In this document: in pieces, positions 39,449 to 48,146 of the stretch
How the letters are laid out: every line of letters begins with the position of its first letter
How positions within the stretch are numbered: position 1 is the stretch's first letter
Source: Spirochaetaceae bacterium UBA5556
Lineage (GTDB): Bacteria; Spirochaetota; Spirochaetia; Treponematales; Rectinemataceae
Direction: 5' to 3'
DNA: 64,000 bases
NCBI GenBank assembly: GCA_002425765.1
Contig: DIMW01000015.1
Span: forward strand, 245,486 to 309,485
Program-made: the position numbers and the translations under genes
Notes under the pieces: generated by a model
What the model was told of the DNA's origin: nothing
Seen by the model: the letters and a program-made list of their open reading frames with translations, nothing else
The model's database searches: none

Positions 39449-41773
39449 ATGAACCCTGAAACGGCAAATGCAATCTGTGATGAACTGGCTTCATGGCTCG
39501 CCGCGCAGAGTGAGATCGCGTGGTCGACAAAGCTGCCTGCGAGAGTGCCGGACCTCGTGCCTTTGCCGGAAAACCTGCCGCCCGTCCTCGTGCAGGCGCT
39601 TGGCTCGAGGGGCATAAAGGCGCTGTACAGCCATCAGAAAAAAGCGTACGAACTGGCAAGGGCCGGCAGGGACCTCGTGGTCGTGACTCCGACAGCCTCG
39701 GGCAAGACCCTGTGCTACAATCTGCCGGTTCTCCAGACCCTTCTTGAGGAGCCCGAGAGCAGGGCTCTGTATCTCTTTCCCACGAAGGCCCTCTCCCAGG
39801 ACCAGCAGAGCGCCCTCAACGAGGTGATGCTCGCGGGAAGCATCGGGCTGACCATCAATACGTACGACGGCGACACTCCCGCGGACATACGCACGAAGGC
39901 GCGGACTTCCGGCCGCATCATCATATCCAACCCCGACATGCTCCACGCGGGCATTTTGCCGAATCACACCAAATGGGTCAAATTCTTCTCGAACCTGAGA
40001 TACATCGTCGTCGACGAGCTCCACGCATACCGGGGCGTTTTCGGCAGCCACGTCGCCTCGGTACTGAGGCGCCTCATCCGAATTGCGAAGTTCTATGGGT
40101 CTTCTCCGATTTTCATATTTTCTTCCGCCACGATCGCCAACCCGCGCGAGCTCGCCGAACGCTATATCGAGAGGGAAGTTGCGCTCGTCGAGGAAAACGG
40201 CGCCGGAAGCGGCGAAAAGGTCGTGTTCTGCGTGAATCCGCCGCTTGTGGACGCGGTTCAGGGGATACGGCGCTCCAGCTCCCTGGAAGCCGAGTCCGTG
40301 ATGCTCTGGCTCCTGCGCAAAGGGGTGAGGACCATTCTGTTTTCCAGATCGCGTCTCCAGGTCGAACTCCTTGCGAGCTATCTGAACCAGAAGCTCGAGA
40401 ATCCCTACAACCGGGATTTCGGCCTTGTGGTGAAGCCATACCGTTCGGGCCTTCTGCCGTCGGAGCGGAGGGCGATAGAGAAGGGGCTCCGGGAGGGAAA
40501 CATCCACGGCGTCGTCTCGACGAACGCGCTCGAGCTCGGTATCGACATCGGAGGGCTCGACGCGGCGGTGATTACCGGTTATCCGGGCAGCATAGCGTCG
40601 TTCTGGCAGCAGGCGGGGAGGGCGGGAAGGACGGCCGGATTATCGCTCGCCGTCTATGTTGCCTCTTCTGCGCCTTTGGATCAGTATTTCGCGGCCCATC
40701 CGGAATATTTCCTTTCGAGGTCGGCCGAACAGGCGCATATCGACGCGTACAATCCCTACATTTTTACCGACCACTTGAAATGCGCCGCGTTTGAGCTGCC
40801 CTTTGCCGAGGGCGAGGCCTTTTCCCCCGATCCTTCAAACGTCAGGGCCGCCCAGCTCACGCAGGAGGCGCTCGAATACCTCGAGGAGGAGGGAATTGTC
40901 CGCCACGCTGCCGGCCGCTATTTCTGGTCCGCCGAAGGCTACCCGGGCGAAAAGACATCGCTGCGCACCGCGACCACCGAAAATGTGGTCATCGTTGACG
41001 TGACTCAAGGGCGCCACGATGTCATCGGAGAGATGGACCGCCCGAGCGCGAAGGAGCTGCTCTTCGACAAGGCCGTCTACATTCACCTGGGGACGCAGTA
41101 TCAGGTCAAGAGCCTCGACCTGGAAAAACGTCTCTGCCTCGTGGAGCGCAGCGATGTCGACTACTGGACGGATTCGATCGTGAAGCGCGACATCGAGGTG
41201 CTCTCACAGGATTCCACCGAGCCGCACGGCCAACTCGACCTCATCCTCGGCGACATCCTTGTGCGGGGGCAGGTCGAGAAATACAAGAAACTGCGCTTCA
41301 ACACCAACGAGAACGTCGGATATGGCGAAATCTGGCTTCCGCCCGAGGAGATGCAGACACGCTCGCTGATGGTGGCGCTCAAGCCCGAGGGCGGGGCCTG
41401 GCGACTCCTGCGCGAGATTCCCCCGGAGAGAGCGGACGGGATATTGCGCAGCGCCGCAGACCTCGTCCGCCAGCTCGCGCCCGCGCGCATCCTCTGCGAT
41501 ATCCACGACATCGGCGTTGCCTCGCGCGTCCGAGACCAGTTTTTCAAAAGCCCCGCGATGTACTTCTACGATGTGTATCCTGGCGGAACGGGCATCGCGG
41601 AGGCGCTCCACGCGAATCTGAAAGAGGCCATGGCCTCGGCGATCGAGCGGCTGGCCGGCTGTCCCTGCGCGGGGGGCTGCCCCTCGTGCATAGGAGTCGA
41701 GATAGCGAGCGCCGAGAACAAGGCCTTGGCTCTGCAGCTTCTGAGACTGCTGCACGGCGCGCTGGAATCCTGA
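39449..41773 (+). CDS. mrfA: DEAD/DEAH-box DNA helicase of the MrfA (YprA) type
   Basis: 774 residues. Superfamily 2 helicase; in Bacillus subtilis MrfA works with MrfB to remove mitomycin C crosslinks and adducts. Seen: Q-like motif ALYSHQKKAYELARAG, Walker A TPTASGKTLCYN (about 80-91), motif II VVDELHAYRG, SSATIANP, the second RecA domain with VVSTNALELGIDIGGLDA, and motif VI QQAGRAGR. The C-terminus has the MrfHAS/DUF1998-type four-cysteine zinc site CPCAGGCPSC (about 737-746). The gene next to it encodes the matching exonuclease, which supports the identification. Confidence 0.9.
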   Translation: MNPETANAICDELASWLAAQSEIAWSTKLPARVPDLVPLPENLPPVLVQALGSRGIKALYSHQKKAYELARAGRDLVVVTPTASGKTLCYNLPVLQTLLEEPESRALYLFPTKALSQDQQSALNEVMLAGSIGLTINTYDGDTPADIRTKARTSGRIIISNPDMLHAGILPNHTKWVKFFSNLRYIVVDELHAYRGVFGSHVASVLRRLIRIAKFYGSSPIFIFSSATIANPRELAERYIEREVALVEENGAGSGEKVVFCVNPPLVDAVQGIRRSSSLEAESVMLWLLRKGVRTILFSRSRLQVELLASYLNQKLENPYNRDFGLVVKPYRSGLLPSERRAIEKGLREGNIHGVVSTNALELGIDIGGLDAAVITGYPGSIASFWQQAGRAGRTAGLSLAVYVASSAPLDQYFAAHPEYFLSRSAEQAHIDAYNPYIFTDHLKCAAFELPFAEGEAFSPDPSNVRAAQLTQEALEYLEEEGIVRHAAGRYFWSAEGYPGEKTSLRTATTENVVIVDVTQGRHDVIGEMDRPSAKELLFDKAVYIHLGTQYQVKSLDLEKRLCLVERSDVDYWTDSIVKRDIEVLSQDSTEPHGQLDLILGDILVRGQVEKYKKLRFNTNENVGYGEIWLPPEEMQTRSLMVALKPEGGAWRLLREIPPERADGILRSAADLVRQLAPARILCDIHDIGVASRVRDQFFKSPAMYFYDVYPGGTGIAEALHANLKEAMASAIERLAGCPCAGGCPSCIGVEIASAENKALALQLLRLLHGALES

Positions 41774-41807
41774 AGCCGCGGGCTTTCCGTGGTTCGGGTC
41801 GGAAGGG

Positions 41808-43094
41808 ATGCCCCTGGTGAATCTGAAAGACCGTCTTGCCCTGATAAAGAGCGACAGAGATAAAAAGGCCTCGCCGGCGCCCAGAAAAAGAATCGTGCCC
41901 GAAGGTTGGACCGAAATCGCGCCTCTTGTCTGGATGAGGGAAATCGACAGACCCTTTGTCCGCGCGCCGGCCTTCTTCTCTCCTCACCTCATGAGGGCGA
42001 TGCCATTTCGCGAAGACCGACGCCAGAACCGTGGTGGTACTGGCTCTCAGTGCGCGGACATACCGCCGGTTCCCGCCGAACGCATCGTCTTCTTCGATCT
42101 GGAGACGACAGGCCTCTCCGGAGGTTCAGGCACTATCGCCTTCCTCTCGACCGTCGCGCGTTTCGAAGGTTCTGACCTGGTTCTCAGGCAGACCTTCCTC
42201 GGCGATTATCCGGGAGAGCGCGATTTCCTCGTCTTGGTGACCTCCCAGCTTGAAGATGCCGACTGGGTCGCCAGCTACAACGGGGCCGCCTTCGACCTGC
42301 CGCTCTTACAGACGCGCTGCGTGCTCAACAGGCTCGCCATGCCGCTCGTCAGGCACATCGACGTGCTCCACGACTGCAGGCGCTTCTGGAGAGGCTTGGC
42401 GGCCTCCTGCTCTCTCTCTTCAATGGAAAATCTGATCCTGAAAAAAGAACGGGATGAGGACATCCCGGGGGCTCTCGTTCCGGGAGTGTGGCTCGACTAT
42501 GTGAAGTCCGATGTCCTCCGCGAAGAGCAAAGCGCCCTCATGACACTTGTCTGGCGGCACAACGTGCAGGATGTCGTATCGCTCGCCGAGCTCTTTCTCC
42601 TCGTGGAGTCCGCATACCGCAGCCCCGAGAGCGCGGTCTTGCGGTATTCCATCGACCCCGCGGGTCTGGCGCGGAGGCTTTTAAGGATGGATAGGGAAGA
42701 AGAGGCGAAGGGCATTCTTCTCATGGTTCGCGACAAGGCGGAGATGTTCGAGCTGACGGGCGACGCGAGGACGAGAGCCCTGCGGCATCTGGCTTCGATC
42801 GCCTGGAAGGCGCGCGACAGGGAACTCTATGTAAAGACCATCCTCGCCATGGACGACGCGTCTCTCTTTGGATGTCTGGCGAAAGCGAAACTCTATGAAC
42901 ACTTCCTGAAAGAGGAGCTGTCGGCCCTCTCGTGGGCACGCAAGGCGCGCGACATCGCTGTCGCCGGCGGGGCGGGGGAGGGTACGCGGGCAAGCGCTTC
43001 CTCCCTCTCAGCGCTCAGTCTCGAGGCCATCGATCACCGCATTGCGAGGCTTGAACGAAAAATCGCGAAGAAAGACAACCCGGCCGCGCTTTAG
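41808..43094 (+). CDS. mrfB: RNase H-like 3'-5' exonuclease of the MrfB (YprB) type with TPR-like tail
   Basis: 428 residues, 34 bases after mrfA. MrfB is the nuclease partner of MrfA in mitomycin damage repair. The exonuclease core carries the DEDDh residues: D and E in VFFDLETTGLSGGSG (about 97-111), D in ASYNGAAFDLPLL, and the final H and D in WRHNVQDVVSLAEL. The last 150 residues form helical, TPR-like repeats (LARRLLRMDREEEAKGILLM and on), as in YprB. The start at 41808 follows GGAAGG and lies before a basic, unstructured N-terminus. Confidence 0.88.
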   Translation: MPLVNLKDRLALIKSDRDKKASPAPRKRIVPEGWTEIAPLVWMREIDRPFVRAPAFFSPHLMRAMPFREDRRQNRGGTGSQCADIPPVPAERIVFFDLETTGLSGGSGTIAFLSTVARFEGSDLVLRQTFLGDYPGERDFLVLVTSQLEDADWVASYNGAAFDLPLLQTRCVLNRLAMPLVRHIDVLHDCRRFWRGLAASCSLSSMENLILKKERDEDIPGALVPGVWLDYVKSDVLREEQSALMTLVWRHNVQDVVSLAELFLLVESAYRSPESAVLRYSIDPAGLARRLLRMDREEEAKGILLMVRDKAEMFELTGDARTRALRHLASIAWKARDRELYVKTILAMDDASLFGCLAKAKLYEHFLKEELSALSWARKARDIAVAGGAGEGTRASASSLSALSLEAIDHRIARLERKIAKKDNPAAL

Positions 43095-43164
43095 CTCTCT
43101 CCGGCATCCTCTTCTTCGCCTTCCTTGGACCCGCAGCATCGCGGCGTTTTAGCGCCCGAAACGC

Positions 43165-44220
43165 TTACTGCTTCGCCCTGAGTGTGTCGCCGAGCTGCCC
43201 GCAGGCTCCCATGACGCCGCGGCCCCGGCTCATCCTCTGAACGGTGACGATTCCGCTCCGCTCCAGAATTTCGGAGAACTGCTTCATCTGTCCGGCATCG
43301 GGCGTCTCGAAGGGCATGCCGGCTATGGGGTTCCACGCGATGAGATTGACCTGTACCCTCAGCGGGCGTATCCACTCGGCCAGCTCCAGCGCGTTTTCTC
43401 CCCGCGCGTTCACATTGCCGATGAGCACCATTTCGAGCGTGACTCGGTCGTGGGTAGCTCTCTGGTACTCGAGGAGAGCCGCCTTGAGTTCGGCCAAGGG
43501 CCAGGTCTTGTTGACGGGCATAAGCCGCGTGCGGAGTTCGGGGTTCGCGGAGGTGAGGGAAACCGCGAGCCGCACGACAGGTCCGACTCTCGCAAGATCG
43601 AGGATGCCGGGAACGATGCCGCTCGTGGATATGGTGATCTTGCGCAAGGACATGCCGATGCCATCGGGATTTGCAAGGATCGCGATCGCTTTCCGCACGT
43701 TGTCGAGATTCAGAAGGGGCTCTCCCATTCCCATGAACACCACATTCGAGATGAAGCCCCGCATGTCGCGCAGATGATGGAATTGCTCGACGATCTCGTC
43801 GGGCCCAAGGTTCCGCAGAAAGCCGAGCGTACCCGTCTTGCAGAAGGCACAGCCCATGGGGCACCCCACCTGGCTTGAGAGGCAGGCCGTCTTTCTGCCC
43901 TCGATGTCCTCTAGCAACACGCACTCGACCGCGGCGCCGTCGCGCAGCCTGATCTGGAGTTTCAGCGATCCGTCTTCGTCGACGAGACTATGCTCCACGC
44001 TCGAGGAGCGGATACTCCCACCGAAGCGCCCGGAGAGGCGCTCGCGTAGAGACTGCGGCATATTGGTCATCGACTCGAACGAGGTGGCGCCCCGAGAAAA
44101 CCACGCGAAGGCCTGGTTCGCGCGGTACGCAGGCTCGCCAGACAGAAGAGCGGCCAGCTCTTCGGGAGACAGGCCGCTCGGATACACTAAGTTCTGATGT
44201 CGGGGAGGAGGCTGATTCAT
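43165..44220 (-). CDS. rlmN: 23S rRNA (adenine2503-C2)-methyltransferase RlmN
   Basis: 351 residues. Radical SAM enzyme that methylates A2503 of 23S rRNA and A37 of some tRNAs. Seen: the cluster-binding C120-x3-C124-x2-C127 (SQVGCPMGCAFCKTG), GMGEPLLN, and the two mechanistic cysteines C100 (AAVECVLLED) and C340 (GACGQL). The order and spacing are canonical. The start overlaps the stop of the upstream TPR gene by 4 bases (ATGA), so the two form one transcription unit. The end converges on mrfB with a 70-base gap where I see only a weak GGCG/CGCC hairpin. Confidence 0.95.
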   Translation of the reverse strand: MNQPPPRHQNLVYPSGLSPEELAALLSGEPAYRANQAFAWFSRGATSFESMTNMPQSLRERLSGRFGGSIRSSSVEHSLVDEDGSLKLQIRLRDGAAVECVLLEDIEGRKTACLSSQVGCPMGCAFCKTGTLGFLRNLGPDEIVEQFHHLRDMRGFISNVVFMGMGEPLLNLDNVRKAIAILANPDGIGMSLRKITISTSGIVPGILDLARVGPVVRLAVSLTSANPELRTRLMPVNKTWPLAELKAALLEYQRATHDRVTLEMVLIGNVNARGENALELAEWIRPLRVQVNLIAWNPIAGMPFETPDAGQMKQFSEILERSGIVTVQRMSRGRGVMGACGQLGDTLRAKQ

Positions 44221-45362
44221 GCCTTTCCTGAAAGCTTGGAGAGCGCTTCCTGAATGACGGGGTTCTTGATGCCCATCTGCTGGAATTCGGTCAGCACTTC
44301 GATGGCCTGCTGGCGCTGATTGTTCATGAGATAGGTCTGCGCGAGCTCGACGTAGATGCGGTAATTTTTCGGATCGTTCTGCAACAGTGAGCGCAGACTG
44401 GCAATCGCCTCTTCGTATTTCCCTTGCTGCCGCGCGATGACCGCGAGCCCGAGCACCGCATAGATGTCGAATTCGATGTTGAGCGCGTTCTGATAATACT
44501 CGGAGGCTTTGTCAAAGTCGCCCATGTTGCGGTACGCGTCACCGGCACGCGTAAGGATCACTTTATTCTTCGGGTCTTTCTCAAGGATTTTATTCCAGTA
44601 GACGAGAGACATGTTCTGCTTGCCGACACCTCTGTAGCAATCGGCGATGCCAAAGAGCGCGTAGAAGTTCTGGGGCTCCTTCTCGAGCGCCTTTTCAAAG
44701 TAAGGAATGCCTTTGTCGAAGTGTTTGAGCTTGCGGTAGCAGTTGCCGATGGCGGTCAGCACCCGAATGTCGACATTGTCACCCTCGAGCTCGACCATCC
44801 GCTGCCAGTAGGTGAGTGCCTCTTTATATTCCTTAAAGTCGTAGTGGAGATGTCCAAGGCCGATGAGTGCGTAGTGGTTGTCGGGATTGAGCTCAAGGAC
44901 GCGGTGATAGATAGACTTGGATTTCCGGAAATCGTGCACCTTGCGGTATGCGTCGGCGACACGGGTGAGAACAGTGATGTTTGTGTTGTCGTGGAGCAGG
45001 TATTGTTCCCATATCTCGATCGCTTTTTGGAACTGATTGAGCGCCTTGTAGCAGTCGGCCAGCCCGAAGAGCGCGTAGCTGTTGCCCGGGTGGAAGACGA
45101 GGCAGCGCCTGTAGTAGTCGGCAGCTTCCTTGAAGTGATCTCTCTTGCGCGCCGCATCTCCCATGCCGACAAGAGCGTAGTTGTTCTCCCTGTCTTTTTC
45201 CAAAATTTGCACAAAACACTCGATCGCCTCATCAAAGCGGTTCTCTTTGAGGAATTGGTAGCCTTTCTTGGAGGTCTCAGCAATCTCGGTATTTTCGGAT
45301 TGGATTTCTTCGGGAACTTCGAAGAAATCATCATTGTAAGGCAAAGACGGCATATCACTCAT
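44217..45362 (-). CDS. Tetratricopeptide repeat protein
   Basis: 381 residues built almost entirely of TPR units, about nine or ten, each with the W/Y-G-A-Y-A-P type spacing: NRFDEAIECFVQILEKD, DHFKEAADYYRRCLVFHP, NQFQKAIEIWEQYLLHD and so on to the C-terminus. The N-terminal 30 residues are acidic. There is no signal peptide, so it is a cytoplasmic scaffold or adaptor. Spirochaetes commonly carry such a protein. It is transcribed from a good promoter about 90 bases upstream and leads into rlmN. Confidence 0.88.
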   Translation of the reverse strand: MSDMPSLPYNDDFFEVPEEIQSENTEIAETSKKGYQFLKENRFDEAIECFVQILEKDRENNYALVGMGDAARKRDHFKEAADYYRRCLVFHPGNSYALFGLADCYKALNQFQKAIEIWEQYLLHDNTNITVLTRVADAYRKVHDFRKSKSIYHRVLELNPDNHYALIGLGHLHYDFKEYKEALTYWQRMVELEGDNVDIRVLTAIGNCYRKLKHFDKGIPYFEKALEKEPQNFYALFGIADCYRGVGKQNMSLVYWNKILEKDPKNKVILTRAGDAYRNMGDFDKASEYYQNALNIEFDIYAVLGLAVIARQQGKYEEAIASLRSLLQNDPKNYRIYVELAQTYLMNNQRQQAIEVLTEFQQMGIKNPVIQEALSKLSGKA

Positions 45363-45457
45363 TACTTTTACCTCTTGGCGGAAAGCATTTTTACATATGG
45401 CTCATAAGAACCGACATATTTATTACTTATTTCTTTCCGTCTAATGTTGATAGAATT

Positions 45458-45486
45458 ATTATACCTTTCGTTCGTTATAAGCGCAA
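45458..45486 (-). promoter_or_regulatory. Promoter of the TPR protein-rlmN operon
   Basis: Minus strand: TTGCGC (45486-45481), 17-base spacer, perfect TATAAT (45463-45458). This leaves a leader of about 90 AT-rich bases with AGAGGT before the ATG at 45362. The 140-base gap to rsmD contains nothing else I recognise. Confidence 0.65.
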
Positions 45487-45502
45487 GATTTAGGAGAAAA
45501 AT

Positions 45503-46054
45503 TCAATTAAAATGCGACTGAATTTTGCGATAGAAGCGAACGATGGAACGGCCAAAGCTGCGCATGTCGTAGCCTTGCAGGCCGCCAATGGCTTCCGGCA
45601 GATGATCCTCATGGGGAAAATGAATGAGGACTATGCTCTTTCCATGGATTGTGGCTGACTGATCCAGTCTTTCCAGGAGCTGGGATTTGAATTTGTAATT
45701 GAAGGGTGGATCGAGAAACACGACATCGAAGGCTGTCTTGTTTCTCAAGATGAAAGTCTCGGCCGGCATCGCCCTGCAAAAGACAGGTGGCTGCGAGATT
45801 GTCGCGTTTTGCAGAAGGACCGGAAATTTCTTTCGGTCCTTTTCGACGCAGATTACTGGATTGGCGCCTCGGGAGACAGCCTCGAGTCCAAGGATACCAG
45901 AGCCAGCAAACAGATCGAGAAAAGAACAGCCGCTTAAATCCCCAAGGACGGCGAACACGGACTCCCTCATTCGGTCCATCGCGGGCCGGATATCCAGATC
46001 ACCCTCCGGCATCCTGACGATCCGCCCCGTCAACTCCCCACCAGTGATACGCAT
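45503..46054 (-). CDS. rsmD: 16S rRNA (guanine966-N2)-methyltransferase RsmD
   Basis: 183 residues. SAM-dependent enzyme that modifies G966 of 16S rRNA. Seen: MRITGGELTGRIVRMP at the N-terminus, RPAMDRMRESVFAVLGD, the SAM-binding FLDLFAGSGILGLEAVSRGA, and the catalytic DPPF motif in VVFLDPPFNYKF. It follows smpB by 5 bases, so both depend on the same transcript. Confidence 0.94.
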   Translation of the reverse strand: MRITGGELTGRIVRMPEGDLDIRPAMDRMRESVFAVLGDLSGCSFLDLFAGSGILGLEAVSRGANPVICVEKDRKKFPVLLQNATISQPPVFCRAMPAETFILRNKTAFDVVFLDPPFNYKFKSQLLERLDQSATIHGKSIVLIHFPHEDHLPEAIGGLQGYDMRSFGRSIVRFYRKIQSHFN

Positions 46055-46059
46055 TGAAG

Positions 46060-46527
46060 TTACCAGTCTTTAAGCCTGAATTCGCGTCTGATTTCTCGAT
46101 CGAGATCGCGGGCCTTGATATCCGCGCGCTTGTCATACTCCTTTTTACCGCGACACAGGCCAAGCTCGAGCTTCACAAGCCCGTGTTTCAAATAGATGCT
46201 TATAGGTATAAGCGTATAGCCCTTCTCCCGCACGCGACGGTCGATGCGCTTGATTTCCTGGCGATGGAGCAGGAGCTTCTTGGGACGATCTGGATCGTGG
46301 TTGAACATCGAAGCCTGGGCGTATTCTGAAATGTGAAAGTTGTTGAGCCACGCTTCCTGCCCCTTGATCTCGGCAAAGGCATCGCCGAAGCTGACGCGGC
46401 CCTCCTTGATGGACTTTACCTCCGTACCCTGAAGGGCAATGCCGCACTCGAAGCTCTCTTCGACCGCATAATCGAAACGCGCGCGGCGATTCTGAGCGAT
46501 GATTTTGACGGGCTCTTGTGATCTCAT
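46060..46527 (-). CDS. smpB: SsrA-binding protein SmpB
   Basis: 155 residues. Partner of tmRNA in rescuing stalled ribosomes. Seen: IAQNRRARFDYAVEESFECGIALQGTEVKSIKEGRVSFGDAF, then the central YEQ-like stretch HISEYAQASMFNHDPDRPKKLLLHRQEI, and the basic C-terminal tail (CRGKKEYDKRADIKARDLDREIRREF). Its start overlaps the stop of the PEGA/SUMF1 gene by 4 bases. I found no ssrA gene nearby. Confidence 0.95.
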   Translation of the reverse strand: MRSQEPVKIIAQNRRARFDYAVEESFECGIALQGTEVKSIKEGRVSFGDAFAEIKGQEAWLNNFHISEYAQASMFNHDPDRPKKLLLHRQEIKRIDRRVREKGYTLIPISIYLKHGLVKLELGLCRGKKEYDKRADIKARDLDREIRREFRLKDW

Positions 46528-48077
46528 TGCTTTATCAACGCGGGTCGGAAGCCGAGAAATTCTGAAGCGTGAGCTGCGGGCACAGGGCCACGAGACGCGA
46601 GCGAAATCTGATCCGCGCTGTTTGCCCAGGAGCCGCCCTTCACGGTCTTTGCATCGATGACACTTGTCAGTTCATCGAAGACGGAAGAGTCATGCTGAAT
46701 CCACGAGTACGGCCTGAACCCATCCGAGGTCCACTCCCAGACATTTCCAAAAAGGTCTGAGAACCCGAGACCGTCGTGCCCCGTCGACCCCACGGTCAGT
46801 GGACCGGTCGCGGCGCGGTTGCTGAAGGCGCCACGAGCCGCGACATCCCTGGACGCGTCTGCCGCCGCGGTCTCCCACATCGCCTCCGAGGGAAGCGAAA
46901 CCTCATAGCCCGCGGGGGCCTGCTTGTTGAGCCATGCGCAGTATGCCTTGGCCGCGTACCAGGAAACCCCCGTGACCGGCCGATTGTCGGTTTTGGAGAG
47001 ATCGAAGTCTACGAGGTATGCACTGTCCGCGAGACCTTTTTCTATGAGCGCGGCGCGGTTTTCGGGCTTCCATTCGGGGTTTTCTCCCAGGAAACGAGCG
47101 AATTGGCGCTGTGTCACCTCGGCGCTCGTCAGCCCAAATTCCGGAACACTCTCTTCGTACACGATGTCGGCGCTGCCGAGAGTGCTGTGTACGCTCTCCA
47201 CTTGTCCGCCGCCAAACATGATAAACGAGTGTGGCCCCACAGACCGTAGGCCGAAAACAGATGCCTGTCGGGTTGACCGCGCAGAGGCCCCTTCTTTAAG
47301 CGCGGACAAGGCGTTTCGGACCTTGTCGTCCGCCTTTTCAGGCATGGTTTCCATTATCGTCGCCGCATAGTTCTTTGAAGTTCCAAGCAGGGAAACGGCG
47401 TTGCGGGCCATCGCGAGAAGCCCCAGAGGGCTTCCTCCGGGTGCGGCCAGCGCGACGCTTGCAAAAACGACATCCCGTACCGAGGTAGCGTTCTCCGCGA
47501 CGCTCAGACCCGCCGCAAGAAGCGGCACGGCGAAAGCGACGCGGTCGTCGGACGCTATAGGCGCGGCATCCTTTGCCGCCTCTGATAACACCATGGGCAA
47601 CTGATAGATCGCGCTTGGCTTTCCCGAAGACGACCAGTTCGCGAACTCCTTGAATGATGGAAGCATAATGGCCTCCAGCGATTCAGGATTGAGTTGGTAA
47701 GATATTTTTACCGTTGGCCGGAAAATGAGGGTGGCGAAGATCCGGTGCGGTACTTCAGCGCTCAGTGTCTGGGCTGCAAAGCCCTGTTTGCGAATTTCCA
47801 CCTTGTGAGTGCCTGGTCCTGCGTGAACGCCATCCAAGGTATTGCCGGCATACGAGCTGTCGATGTATACGGCCGCGCTTTCCGGATTCCCCTGGAAGAC
47901 CAGATACGCCCCTGGATTTCTGAGCCCGGGGTTGACCAATATGAAGAAAAGAATAATCAGAATGCCAAGTGAATATAGAATCGGCACATAGACGCGCGGC
48001 CGTACGCCGAAGACCGGCTTCAGTGTCACTTTTGCCTGCGCGATGTCTTGTTCAGATATCTTCTCGGTTTCTTTCAT
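46524..48077 (-). CDS. Membrane protein with PEGA domain and formylglycine-enzyme-like (SUMF1) domain
   Basis: 517 residues. A short cytoplasmic N-terminus leads to one membrane helix (33-48), then a PEGA-type beta domain (AYLVFQGNPESAAVYIDSSY ... GPGTHKVEIRKQGF, about 58-105). After a long middle region comes a SUMF1/FGE-sulfatase C-type-lectin-like domain: EVTQRQFARFLGENP, PVTGVSWYAAKAYCAWLNKQ, LPSEAMWETAA, GNVWEWTSDGF and GGSWAN. The copper-binding cysteine pair of true formylglycine enzymes is not seen, so a binding role is likelier. It leads smpB-rsmD and shares a symmetric promoter region with lepB. Confidence 0.8.
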   Translation of the reverse strand: MKETEKISEQDIAQAKVTLKPVFGVRPRVYVPILYSLGILIILFFILVNPGLRNPGAYLVFQGNPESAAVYIDSSYAGNTLDGVHAGPGTHKVEIRKQGFAAQTLSAEVPHRIFATLIFRPTVKISYQLNPESLEAIMLPSFKEFANWSSSGKPSAIYQLPMVLSEAAKDAAPIASDDRVAFAVPLLAAGLSVAENATSVRDVVFASVALAAPGGSPLGLLAMARNAVSLLGTSKNYAATIMETMPEKADDKVRNALSALKEGASARSTRQASVFGLRSVGPHSFIMFGGGQVESVHSTLGSADIVYEESVPEFGLTSAEVTQRQFARFLGENPEWKPENRAALIEKGLADSAYLVDFDLSKTDNRPVTGVSWYAAKAYCAWLNKQAPAGYEVSLPSEAMWETAAADASRDVAARGAFSNRAATGPLTVGSTGHDGLGFSDLFGNVWEWTSDGFRPYSWIQHDSSVFDELTSVIDAKTVKGGSWANSADQISLASRGPVPAAHASEFLGFRPALIKQ

Positions 48078-48086
48078 TGCAGAAGA

Positions 48087-48137
48087 AGCCTAGCCGAAGG
48101 GCACCGTCTTGTCAACGATATGCGCTCATGATAGCCT
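48087..48137. promoter_or_regulatory. Symmetric divergent promoters for lepB and the PEGA/SUMF1 operon
   Basis: Both promoters use the same seven bases TTGTCAA (48109-48115) as -35: TTGTCA forward, TTGACA in reverse. Each has a 17-base spacer and a matching -10: TAGCCT (48132-48137, plus) and TAGGCT (48092-48087, minus). Nine bases then lead to each ATG (48147 and 48077). Both -10s are weak (3/6). Neither gene has a Shine-Dalgarno sequence. Confidence 0.55.
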
Positions 48138-48146
48138 GATGTCGAC

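Noticed and set aside
45363..46060. tmRNA gene near smpB
   Set aside because: No tRNA-Ala-like ends or tag-peptide frame are visible around smpB; it must be elsewhere.
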